Shown here: one piece after another, positions 33,037 through 41,670 of the stretch
How the letters are laid out: each line of letters opens with the position of its first letter
How positions within the stretch are numbered: the stretch's first letter is position 1
Assembly: GCA_934654815.1 (NCBI GenBank)
Contig: CAKUGU010000006.1
Coordinates: forward strand, 1 to 64,000
From: an uncultured Ellagibacter sp.
GTDB lineage: Bacteria; Actinomycetota; Coriobacteriia; Coriobacteriales; Eggerthellaceae
DNA: 64,000 bases
Direction: 5' to 3'
Made by a program: the position numbers and the translations under genes
The notes under the pieces: model-generated
Told to the model about the DNA's origin: nothing
Database searches by the model: none
What the model saw: the letters and a program-made list of their open reading frames with translations, nothing else

Positions 33037-34584
33037 ATGGCCATCAAGAAGCATGAGGACATTCGCCTTAACGTGAAGCCGATTTTCATGGCGTTGTATC
33101 ACGAGTACGTGTTCGAGGGACCGTGCCGCTTCGGCGAGGGCATCCAGCTCGAAAAGGAATTCGACCTTCATATGGCCGCCGAGAAGTTCAAGAGCTGGTA
33201 CGCGCAACTCCAAGCCGCGATGCCGGAGAACGTCGTCAACCTCCTCGACCCCATCAAGGTCGAGCGCGACGAGAACTTCCTCACGAAGGACGAGATGATC
33301 GACAAGCTCGCCGAGGGCAGCGAGGAAGTCGACCTGTACTTCATCGGCTACGCGAGCCGCCCCTACGATCTGGCGCTCGAGTTCGCGCAGCGCGTCGGCA
33401 AGCCCTGCGCCATCACCCAGGCATGCTGCGCTTCGGCCATTACCTCCGCCGAGTTCCTCTCCCGCGGTCTTGAGTTCTACTCCTTCGAGGATTGGGAAGA
33501 CGCCACTGAGTACATGACCGTCCTGCGCGCCCGCAAGGTCTTGAAGGATTCGAAGATCCTCGCCGCGACCCGTATGACGAGCACCGTTTCCGTGAGCTCC
33601 CCGGATTCCATCATCGACCCCGAGAAGATCACCGAGAAGTTCGGCACGCGCATCCGCTACGTCTCCGCCCACGAGCTGCTCGATCAGATTTCCTACGACG
33701 ACCCGATGGAGAACCACTGCACGCCGGGCCGCAAGGGCTTGAACCTCACCAAGGAAGACGAGAAGATCATCGACAAGGAAACCGACGAGCTCATCAACGG
33801 CGCCGAAGAGTGCGAGATGACGCGCGAGATGGTCAAGAAGTCCGTCGAGGCCAACTACGGCATCCAGAAATTCCTCGACGCCTACGAGTGCAACTGCTTC
33901 ACCGCGCCCTGTCCTGACCTGTGCGCGACGCGTCGTCTGAACGAGAAGAAGTTCACGATGTGCCTGAACCACTCGCTCAACAACGAGCAGGGCATCCCGT
34001 CTGCATGCGAGTACGACCTCGGCGCCGTCATCTCGAAGCTGATGCTGCAGGCCATCGGCCGCCGTCCGTCCTACATGGGCAACTGCTTCACGAGCCCAGT
34101 GCGCCACGGCGTGCGCGCCCAGCTGCCGAAGGCCCTGTTCTTCACGCCCGAGCACGTCGACCAGAAGATGGAAGAGCTCGGCGACATCCCCAACGTCGTC
34201 CTCACGTTCCACTCGGTGCCGAACCGCCGCTGGGAATCCTTCGACGAGCCGTTCCGCCCCTACGCGATCCGCTCGTTCGCCCGTTCGGGCTTCGGCGCGA
34301 CGCTGCGCTACAAGTTCGAAGCCGACGCCGGCCAGACCATCACGATGTGCCGCGTCGACCCGACCGTCGAGAAGCTCTTCGTGGCGAAGGGCAAGATCGT
34401 CACTTCCATGGGCTACGACCAGACCAATTGCTCCATGGGCGTGTTCTTCCAGGTGAAGGACTCCAAGGACTTCTTCAAGAAGCAGGCCGCCATCGGCAAC
34501 CACATGCCGCTCATCTACGGTGACTTCGAAGACCAGGTCATCGAGCTCGGCGAGCTGCTCGGCTTGGAGATCGTTCAGGCTTAA
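33037..34584 (+). CDS. L-fucose/L-arabinose isomerase-fold protein of unknown substrate, cysteine-rich
   Basis: A 515-residue protein. The motif GIPSACEYDLGAVISKLML, followed by a strand and NCFTSPVRHG, resembles the C-terminal part of L-fucose isomerases, where the C-E-x-D glutamate binds the metal. The earlier motif ACCASAITSAEFL and the regular Rossmann-like start (DLYFIGYASRPYDLALEFA) fit the same fold. It has about 15 cysteines, including YECNCFTAPCPDLC; sugar isomerases need none of these. It is first in an operon with SufE, a small unknown and SufS, preceded by the 17-bp operator. Start ATG 33037, AAAGGATA upstream. The substrate is unknown; a sulfur- or selenium-containing compound is only a suggestion from context. 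Confidence 0.75.
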   Translation: MAIKKHEDIRLNVKPIFMALYHEYVFEGPCRFGEGIQLEKEFDLHMAAEKFKSWYAQLQAAMPENVVNLLDPIKVERDENFLTKDEMIDKLAEGSEEVDLYFIGYASRPYDLALEFAQRVGKPCAITQACCASAITSAEFLSRGLEFYSFEDWEDATEYMTVLRARKVLKDSKILAATRMTSTVSVSSPDSIIDPEKITEKFGTRIRYVSAHELLDQISYDDPMENHCTPGRKGLNLTKEDEKIIDKETDELINGAEECEMTREMVKKSVEANYGIQKFLDAYECNCFTAPCPDLCATRRLNEKKFTMCLNHSLNNEQGIPSACEYDLGAVISKLMLQAIGRRPSYMGNCFTSPVRHGVRAQLPKALFFTPEHVDQKMEELGDIPNVVLTFHSVPNRRWESFDEPFRPYAIRSFARSGFGATLRYKFEADAGQTITMCRVDPTVEKLFVAKGKIVTSMGYDQTNCSMGVFFQVKDSKDFFKKQAAIGNHMPLIYGDFEDQVIELGELLGLEIVQA

Positions 34585-34621
34585 AGGCAGGCTGCCGAGT
34601 GGCGTTTCACGCGCCGATTGC

Positions 34622-34660
34622 CAAGCCCGCGGCGCCGCATCGACGTCGCGGGCTTGCTTT
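34622..34660 (+). terminator. Hairpin after the isomerase-like gene (weak terminator or attenuator)
   Basis: Stem CAAGCCCGCG (34622-34631) with CGCGGGCTTG (34647-34656), followed by CTTTGC. It may lower expression of the downstream sufE-sufS genes. Confidence 0.55.
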
Positions 34661-34706
34661 GCCTGAACGGGGGGTTCGGGCTTGCAAGAGAGGGGATGAG
34701 GGGATC

Positions 34707-35135
34707 ATGAAGACTCCCGACGAGATCCAGCAGGAACTCATCGACGGCTTCATCGCCGCTGGCGACACGTTCGAGCAGTTCGACCACCTGCTGCATATTT
34801 CCGCGCAGCTCGAGGAACTTCCCGAAGAACGCAAGGTAAAAGACGTGCTGGTCGAGGGGTGCCAGTCGCAGGTCTGGCTCTACCCTTCATGGGCGGGCGC
34901 CGCGTCGGGCGAGGACTTCGCGCTCGAGGGCGACAGCGACACGCTCATGGTCCGCGGCGTGATCCGCATGTTCCAGCAGATGTTTTCCGGGCAGGACGCG
35001 CGTGCGATCGTCGAATGCCCCGTTCGCTTTGTGAACGAGACCGAGCTTATGTACGTGTTCGACGCGAAGCGCCAGGCGGGCGTTTCCGCCATCGCCGCCA
35101 CCATCAAGGATTTCGCGCAGAAAGCGCTTTCGTAG
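34707..35135 (+). CDS. sufE: SufE-type sulfur acceptor protein
   Basis: A 142-residue SufE protein which accepts persulfide from a SufS-type desulfurase. The catalytic cysteine is in VLVEGCQSQVWLY (C52), with the preceding LEELPEERKVKD and the later LMVRGVIRMFQQMFSGQ typical of the family. ATG 34707 with GGGGAT. It lies 12 bp before the next gene and in the same operon as sufS, which supports a matched desulfurase-acceptor pair. No SufBCD scaffold genes are present in the window, so this pair may not be for bulk Fe-S assembly. Confidence 0.93.
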   Translation: MKTPDEIQQELIDGFIAAGDTFEQFDHLLHISAQLEELPEERKVKDVLVEGCQSQVWLYPSWAGAASGEDFALEGDSDTLMVRGVIRMFQQMFSGQDARAIVECPVRFVNETELMYVFDAKRQAGVSAIAATIKDFAQKALS

Positions 35136-35147
35136 GAGGTATGTGCC

Positions 35148-35591
35148 GTGACCAACACGATGACTTTGAAAGAGCGGCTCGACATCGCCGCGAAGGACGC
35201 CGAAGCGGCGTTGGAGCTTCTGAAATCGGGCACGCTCGACCGCGAGGGCTTCCGCGCGCAGATTCGGCGCTTCACCTTGTCGAAATTCTTCCTGACCGAG
35301 GACGAGGTGCGAGCGGCGGGAAGCGAGGACATCTTGAAACTCGCCAACGAAAGCGTCGAGAAGCTCTTGCGCCAAAACGACAAGAGCGTGAAACTGGCGG
35401 AAGGATCGACCACCTGCACCGACCAAAGCTCGACCGACATCAAGAAGGTGCTTCTGTCTCTGACGCTGCAGCGCGCGCTGAACGTGCGCTTCACCCCCGA
35501 GCTCTCGGCGAGCTTGGAGACGATCACCCAGCTGGCGGACGCGCTCTTCGACGGGATGCGCGACCCGGCCATGCGCCGCGACGTCGCGTAG
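35148..35591 (+). CDS. Small protein between sufE and sufS, possibly with acyl-carrier-like C-terminal helices
   Basis: A 147-residue protein that I do not recognise. The N-terminal two-thirds are helical and charged (LKERLDIAAKDAEAALELLK, RRFTLSKFFLTEDEVRAAG). The C-terminal segment (VLLSLTLQRALNVRF, LETITQLADALF) recalls helices II-IV of acyl carrier proteins, with SSTDIKK where the phosphopantetheine D-S-L would be; the resemblance is weak and the usual serine context is not conserved. A single cysteine lies at STTCTDQ. GTG 35148 follows TAGGAGG. Co-location with sufE and sufS suggests a partner in sulfur or selenium transfer; this is inference. Confidence 0.6.
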   Translation: MTNTMTLKERLDIAAKDAEAALELLKSGTLDREGFRAQIRRFTLSKFFLTEDEVRAAGSEDILKLANESVEKLLRQNDKSVKLAEGSTTCTDQSSTDIKKVLLSLTLQRALNVRFTPELSASLETITQLADALFDGMRDPAMRRDVA

Positions 35592-35637
35592 GGCCGCAAA
35601 GGCGCCGCGGGCGTGCAGGGAACGTGAGACGAAGGGG

Positions 35638-36879
35638 ATGGCGAGGATGGACGTGGAAAGCGTACGGAAGGACTTCCCGATTCTGAGCGAGCAGGTGCAC
35701 GGGCACCCTTTGGTGTACCTGGACAACTCGGCGACGACGCAAGTGCCCGACCAGGTGCTTTCCGTCGTCGTGAACCACTACCGGACGAGCAACGCGAACG
35801 TGCACCGCGGGATGCACTACCTGTCCCATGTGTCCACCGACGCCCTTGAGAAGGCGCGCGCGACGGTGGCCCGCTTCGTCGGGGCTCCCGAGGACGAATG
35901 CGTCGTCTTCACACGCGGCACGACCGACGGCCTGAACATGGTCGCGCGCGGGCTTGAGCACCTGCTCGGCCCCGGAGACGCAGTCGTGGTGAGCCGGATG
36001 GAGCACCATTCGAACTACGTTCCCTGGCAGCAGGCGTGTTTTTCCACCGGCGCCGAATTCCGCGTGGCCGGGCTCACCGACGCGGGCGATGTCGACCTCG
36101 ATGGGTTCGCGGAACTTCTGTCTGACGGGCGGGTGAAGATCGTCGCGATGACCGGCTGCTCGAACGTGCTCGGCACCGTGAACCCCGTGAGAAAACTCGC
36201 CGAGATGGCCCACGCCGCGGGCGCCCTGTTCGTGCTCGACGGCGCGCAGATCATGCGTCACGGCGTGGTCGACATCGCAGAGCTTGGCGTCGATTACCTG
36301 GCATTTTCCGGGCACAAGATGATGGCGGGCACGGGAATCGGGGCGCTTGCCGGCACGCGCGAGGCGCTCGAGCTGCTCGAACCGCGCGACTTCGGGGGCG
36401 AGATGGTCGACAAGGTGACGGCTGCGCGCACCACCTGGGAGGAGCTTCCCCTGCGCCTGGAGGCGGGCACGCCGAACTACGTGGGCGCGATCGCCCTCGG
36501 TGCCGCGTGCGACTACCTGAGCGCGATCGGCCGCGAGGACATCGCGGCCTACGAGGCCTCGCTTGTGGAACATGCGGTGGATGCGCTGGGGGAAGTCGAG
36601 GGGCTTCATATCGCGGGCTCCCCGAAAGAGCGCGCGGGGCTCGTGTCGTTCACCATCGACGACGTGCATCCGCTCGACTTGTGCACGCTCGTCGACGCGC
36701 GCGGCGTCGCCTTGCGCAGCGGGCACAACTGCGCGCAACCCGTGCTCGAATGGCTGGGCGCGACGAGCGTGGCGCGCCTGTCTCCCGCCTTCTACAACAC
36801 GCCGGCCGAAATCGACTACGCGGTCGAGCAGATTTCCCGCGCCGCGAAGATGCTCCCCCTCGCCCGCAACCGCGGGTAG
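35638..36879 (+). CDS. sufS: SufS/CsdB-type cysteine desulfurase or selenocysteine lyase
   Basis: A 413-residue group II PLP desulfurase. The PLP lysine is in FSGHKMMAGTGIG (K227), and the active-site loop is LRSGHNCAQPVLE (C365). Also YLDNSATTQVPDQV, VVSRMEHHSNYVPWQQAC and the ANVHRGMHYLS segment of this class. Group II members can release selenium from selenocysteine as well as sulfur from cysteine. It lies next to selD in a convergent arrangement, and after sufE. An ATG at 35647 is an alternative start with better ribosome-site spacing. It has no adjacent suf scaffold genes. Confidence 0.92.
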   Translation: MARMDVESVRKDFPILSEQVHGHPLVYLDNSATTQVPDQVLSVVVNHYRTSNANVHRGMHYLSHVSTDALEKARATVARFVGAPEDECVVFTRGTTDGLNMVARGLEHLLGPGDAVVVSRMEHHSNYVPWQQACFSTGAEFRVAGLTDAGDVDLDGFAELLSDGRVKIVAMTGCSNVLGTVNPVRKLAEMAHAAGALFVLDGAQIMRHGVVDIAELGVDYLAFSGHKMMAGTGIGALAGTREALELLEPRDFGGEMVDKVTAARTTWEELPLRLEAGTPNYVGAIALGAACDYLSAIGREDIAAYEASLVEHAVDALGEVEGLHIAGSPKERAGLVSFTIDDVHPLDLCTLVDARGVALRSGHNCAQPVLEWLGATSVARLSPAFYNTPAEIDYAVEQISRAAKMLPLARNRG

Positions 36880-36915
36880 GAAGTGCCGCTGAGCTGGCAA
36901 TCTCCTCGTGAATCT

Positions 36916-36981
36916 TCCATGCTGCAGGATCGTGGAATTTGCAGCATGGAGACCCCCGACTTGTTTCAGCAGGTCGGGGGT
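36916..36981. terminator. Two tandem hairpins between convergent sufS and selD
   Basis: First stem TCCATGCTGCA/TGCAGCATGGA (36916-36926, 36940-36950); second stem ACCCCCGAC/GTCGGGGGT (36952-36960, 36973-36981). No long T tract follows either stem; the pair is probably a bidirectional stop. Confidence 0.6.
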
Positions 36982-37002
36982 TAGAAACGATCGGGTATTC
37001 GG

Positions 37003-38079
37003 CTATTTCCCGTCCGAGAACGAGATGGTGCCGGGCTTGCCGTCTTCGATGCGGCCGATCTTCCAGGGCGCGCGCCCGGCGCGGCGGGCGAACTCGGCTT
37101 CGAACCGATCCGCCTCATCGGGCGGGATGGCCGCCAGGATGCCGCCCGAGGTTTGCGGGTCGCAGACGACCCCCATGCGGTTGTCGTACTCGTCGTCGTC
37201 CAGGCTGCCTTGGCTCACGTACTTCTCGGCCAAATCCATGATGGAGAACGCGCGGTTCGGCCGGCAGTAGGCGCACGAAAGCTCCCATACGCGGTCGAAC
37301 AGCGGCAGCGCGGAGAAATCGACGGCTGCGCTTGTGCTCGACGCCTCGAGCATTTCGTGGAGGTGCCCCGCGAGCCCGAACCCGGTGACGTCGGTCGCGG
37401 CATGGACGCCGGCGGCGACCATCGCCTCGCCGCCGGCGATGTTGAGTTCCATCATCGATTCGACCGCCGGTCTGAATTCCTCGTGGCTGATCAGGTCGTT
37501 CTTTACCGCGGCGCTCATGATTCCCGTGCCGATGCGTTTCGTCAGGTAGAGCACGTCGCCCGGACGTGCGCCCCCGTTGCGTACGATGCGATTCGGGTCG
37601 ACCGTACCGAACACGCACAGGCCGTACTTCGGCTCGTCGTCGTCGATCGTATGGCCTCCGGCCACGAACGCGCCGGCGGCATGCGCGGCGTCGGCTCCCC
37701 CGCGCAGGATCTCGCCCGCCACCTTGGGCCCGAGCTCGCTGTCGAGTGCGAGCAGGTTCAGGGCCACATGGGGCTTCGCGCCCATCGCGAACACGTCGGA
37801 AAGCGCGTTGGCCCCCGCAACCCGCCCGAACTCGTACGGGTCGTCCACCACGGGCGTGAAGAAGTCGACGGTGAGCACCGCCGCGGTCGCGTCGTTCAGT
37901 TTCCACACCGCCGCGTCGTCGCTCGTTTCGAACCCGAGCAGGAGCTTGTCCTTGTCGGGCAGGTCGACCGCGGGCGAAAGGCAGTGCAGCGCTTCTTCGA
38001 GGTCTCCCGGACCCCACTTCGCCGCTCAACCTCCCTTGCTGGTCAGTTTGGTCAGCGCGACCTTCTCTTTCTCGCTCAC
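37003..38079 (-). CDS. selD: Selenide, water dikinase SelD (selenoprotein; in-frame UGA = Sec18)
   Basis: Makes selenophosphate from selenide and ATP, the Se donor for Sec-tRNA. From the GTG at 38079 (AGGAGG ribosome site) the frame reads LTKLTSKGG-U-AAKWGPGDL, with TGA at 38028-38026; position 18 is the catalytic Cys/Sec position of SelD. After the UGA it continues with ATVDFFTPVVDDPYEFG-like AVLTVDFFTPVVDDPYEFGR, ANALSDVFAMGAKP and AGGHTIDDDEPKYGL, all SelD hallmarks. 358 residues including Sec. Standard gene-calling would start it downstream of the UGA, at 37908. A hairpin just after the UGA may be the SECIS element. Confidence 0.93.
37999..38015 (-). promoter_or_regulatory. Candidate SECIS hairpin in selD mRNA
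   Basis: Ten nt after the UGA, GGGGTC pairs with GACCTC (6 bp, one G-U) around the loop CGGGA. It is short, but position and a G-rich loop fit a bacterial SECIS. Confidence 0.5.
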
Positions 38080-38461
38080 GGGCGCCTCCTTTTCTCGAGT
38101 GAGAGTATAGCAGCGCCCGTGCGCGTCGATGCCGAAGCCGCAACTCCCCATTTGTGGCGAAACAGCAGGTCGCGGGGTTAGTTATAGGTTACATCGGCCT
38201 CGAAGTAGCGGCGAAATAAGGCGAGCTCATTTGCCGTAAATTGTGAAGAAGCATCATAAAGCCAGTTCAAAGCGTTGAAAAAGCAAGAAATGCCGTTGCC
38301 CCCGAGAAATAGTCCCCTCGCGGTCACATTTGTTGATTTTATGTTACCCCGTTCGTAACATCACATGTGACGGAGTGAGTTCGCGCTGCCCGCCGCATGC
38401 GCGATGCACTACCTATTCAGACGAGGGAAGACGAGAAGGAATGGAAGGAGACGTGAGAGGT
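38080..38461. promoter_or_regulatory. Divergent regulatory region between selD and fdhA with palindromes
   Basis: A 382-bp gap with no gene. The right half is AT-rich and holds an inverted repeat ATGTTAC-N7-GTAACAT (38341-38361) directly followed by the 10-bp palindrome TCACATGTGA (38361-38370). A further GTCACATTTGTTGAT lies just upstream, at about 38322. These are candidate sites for a CRP/FNR-like or LuxR-type factor controlling the formate dehydrogenase operon. Confidence 0.55.
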
Positions 38462-41400
38462 ATGAACCTGACTCGCAGAGGCTTCATGAAAGCCACTGGC
38501 GCGGCGTTCGCGACGAGCATGGCATTCCAGATGACGCAGCATGCGCCTGCGCTGGCTGTTGAATCCAACAGCGAATGGAAGCTCGTGAACACCGAAGAGT
38601 ACACCAACATCTGCTGCTACTGCGCAGGCGGTTGCGGTTCCCTGCTTTCGGTGCGCGACGGCGAGCTCATCAATCTTGAAGGCGACCCCGATCACCCCAT
38701 CAACCAAGGCGGCCTGTGCCCGAAGGGCGCGGCCATGTTCCAGCTCCGCAACATCGTGGATCCGGAAACGCGCGAGATCGTGAAGAACCCCGACCGCGTG
38801 ACCAAGCCGATGGTGCGCCGTCCCGGCGCTTCCGAATGGGAAGACATCACCTGGGAAGACGCCATCAAGGAAATCGCTCGCAAGGTGAAGGACACCCGCG
38901 ACGCGACGTTCGAGGAGACCGACGCGAACGGTCTTACCGTGAACCGTACCCCGGCAATTGCCAGCCTGGGCGGCAGCCAAGAAAACTCCGAGGAGGAATA
39001 CCTGATCCTCAAGATGATGCGATCGCTCGGCGTGATCGCCATCGACAATCAGGCGCGTGTTTGACACAGCCCCACCGTTGCCGGTCTGGCAGCATCATTC
39101 GGTCGCGGCTCCATGACGAGCCACTGGTGCGACTTCCAAAACACCGACGTTATCCTCCACTGCGGTTCGAACTCCGTTGAGAACCATCCCGTGAGCTCGC
39201 TGTGGCTTGGCAAGGCCCACGATCGCGGCGCGAAGTGGATCGTCGTCGACCCTCGCTATACCCGTACTGCCGAGCAGGCGGATATCTACTGCCCCATCCG
39301 TTCGGGCACGGACATCGCGTTCTACGGCGGCATGTATCACTGGATCATCGAGAATCTCATCGAACCCGGCCTCGACAAGTACCTGGCCACAGGCGAAATG
39401 GGCGACTACAACTACGAGTACCTGCTCAACTACACCAACGCGAGCTACCTGCTCGACCCTGAATTCGACTTCGACCCCGAGACGGGCCTGTATTCCGGCT
39501 GGGACGAGAAGACGAAGACTTATAGCAACCACAGCTGGCACTATCAGGTGGAAAGCGAAGAGCAATGGGACACCTCCGCTTCGGGCGACTACGCCTGGGC
39601 GGTTAAGGACGGCGTGCCCAAATTCACCCCGCCGACGCTCCAGCATCCCAAGCGCGACATGACCCTGCAGGACCCGATGTGCGTGTTGCAGCAGGTCAAG
39701 AAGCACTACGAGCGCTATACCCTCGAGGCCGTGTCCGAGATCTGCGGCATGGACACCGAAACCCTCGAGCTCGTGTACAAGACCTACGGCTCCACCGCCA
39801 AGCCCGGCAAGGCCGGCATGGTGCTCTACGCCCTGGGCCAGACGCAGCATTCCTATGGCGCGCAGAACACCCGCGCCATGTGCGTCATGCAGCTGCTCCT
39901 GGGCAACATCGGCGTGCCCGGCGGCGGCGTGAACGCGCTGCGCGGCGAGCCCAACGTTCAGGGTGCGACCGACATGGGCATGATGGTGAACGAGCATCCT
40001 GCGTACCTGAAGTGGGCGAACACCACCGACCGCTCGAGCCTGCGCAAGTGGATCGAGTCCCAGACGTATTCGGCCGGCTACTACACCAACAAGCCGAAGT
40101 TCATCGTGTCCTCGCTCAAGGAATGGTTCGGCGCGAACGCCACGGTCGACAACGACTACGGCTACGACTGGTGGCCGAAGGTTCCCTCCGAGAAGGGCGC
40201 GACCGACTACACCCACATCTCCACGTTCGAGCTCATGCAGCAGGGCGTCATCAAGGGCTACTTCAACTGGGGCATGAACCCGTGCCACTCGGCCCCGAAC
40301 GCCGGCAACGTGCGCCGTTCGATGGCGAACCTCGACTGGCTCGTCGTCGCCGACCAGGTCGCGACCGAGTCCGCCACGTTCTGGAAGGCGCCGGACATGA
40401 ACCCGGCCGACATCCAGACCACGGTGTACTTCCTGCCTTGCGCGCTCATCTACGAGAAGCCGGGCGTCATCCTGAACTCCGGCCGTTGGCTGCAGTACCG
40501 CTACAAGGCCGTCGAGCCGTGGGACCAGGCGAAGCCCGACTACGAGATGTGCGACCTTTTGTGGACGGAAATCTGCCGTCTGTACAAGGAAGAGGGCGGC
40601 GCGAACCCCGACCCGATCCTCAAGACCAAGTGGGACTACTACGTGAACGGCAAGATCGACCCGCGCCCCGTGGCGTGGGCCTTGAACGGCTACCGCACCG
40701 CGACGTCCGACTTCAACGCCGGCAAGGTCGACCTGCTCAAGGGCTACTCCGAGCTCGGTGCCGACGGCTCCACCGCCTGCGCGATGTGGATCTACTCGGG
40801 CTTCTGGAACAACAACGACGCCCCGCTCGACCCGGCGCAGCAGCCCATCGGCCGCCGCGACAACAACGACAAGTCGGGTTTGGGCCTGAACTCCAACTGG
40901 GCGTTCAGCTGGCCTTCCAACCGCCGTATCCTGTACAACCGCAACTCCTGCGACACGAACGGCAAGCCGTGGAACCCCGACAAGAAGCTCATGGAGTGGA
41001 CGGGTACCGATTGGGACCTCGTCGACCAGGGCGACTTCGTCACCGCCAAGAACGGCAAGCCTGTGCCGCCGAACAACAACACGTTCTTCATGCTGTGGGA
41101 GCAGAACGCGCGTCTGGAATCCTACGGCATGGAAGACGGCCCGCTGCCTGAGCACTACGAACCGTTCGAGAGCCCGTTCGAGAACTCCTTGAACGGTTCC
41201 CAGAACAACCCGATGATCAAGTTCACCGAGTACAAGTCCACGGCCCACGCCGATGCCGACGAGTACCCGATCATCGGCACCACCTATTCCGTCACCGAGC
41301 ATTGGCAGACCGGCGGTCAGTCCCGCATGTGCCCCGCGCTCATCGAGGCCATGCCGTCGCAGTTCTGCGAGATGTCCGAAGAGCTCGCAGCCGAAAAGGG

Positions 41401-41656
41401 CATCAAGTCCGGCGACAAGGTGCGCGTGTGGAACAAGCGCGGTTCGGTCGTGGTCGACGCCTTCGTCACCAAGCGCCTGAAGCCGTTCACCATCCATGGC
41501 AAGACCCAGCACCAGGTGGGCCTCACGCACCATTACAGCTGGTCCGGCGTGTTCGGCACCGGCGACACCGTAAACGACCTGACCCCGAACGTCGGCGACC
41601 CGAACACCATGGTGCCCGAGTACAAGGCGTTCCTCGTCAACATCGAGAAAGCATAA
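38462..41656 (+). CDS. fdhA: Formate dehydrogenase catalytic subunit, selenoprotein (UGA = Sec201), Tat-exported
   Basis: Molybdopterin-bis-MGD enzyme oxidising formate outside the membrane. The frame is open from ATG 38462 through TGA at 39062-39064 to TAA at 41656: 1064 residues with Sec at 201 (DNQARV-U-HS), the catalytic position of FdnG. A Tat signal (LTRRGFMKATG, then an Ala-rich hydrophobic core ending PALA) exports it folded. The N-terminal 4Fe-4S motif is ICCYCAGGCG...GGLCPKG. The C-terminal molybdopterin dinucleotide domain holds the GDKVRVWNKRGS strand. An alternative ATG at 38441 exists. It is co-directional with fdhB and fdhC, 14 bp apart. Confidence 0.96.
39079..39091 (+). promoter_or_regulatory. 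SECIS hairpin of fdhA
   Basis: TGCC-GGTCT-GGCA forms a 4-bp stem with loop GGTCT, 14 nt after the UGA (39062-39064). The loop matches the G-G-U-C-U core of the Escherichia coli fdhF SECIS element, which SelB reads. Confidence 0.85.
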
Positions 41657-41670
41657 GGAGGGGGTAAGAC

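Noticed and set aside
39095..41533. 812-codon reverse frame opposite fdhA
   Set aside because: Shadow of a highly expressed gene with strong third-position GC bias.
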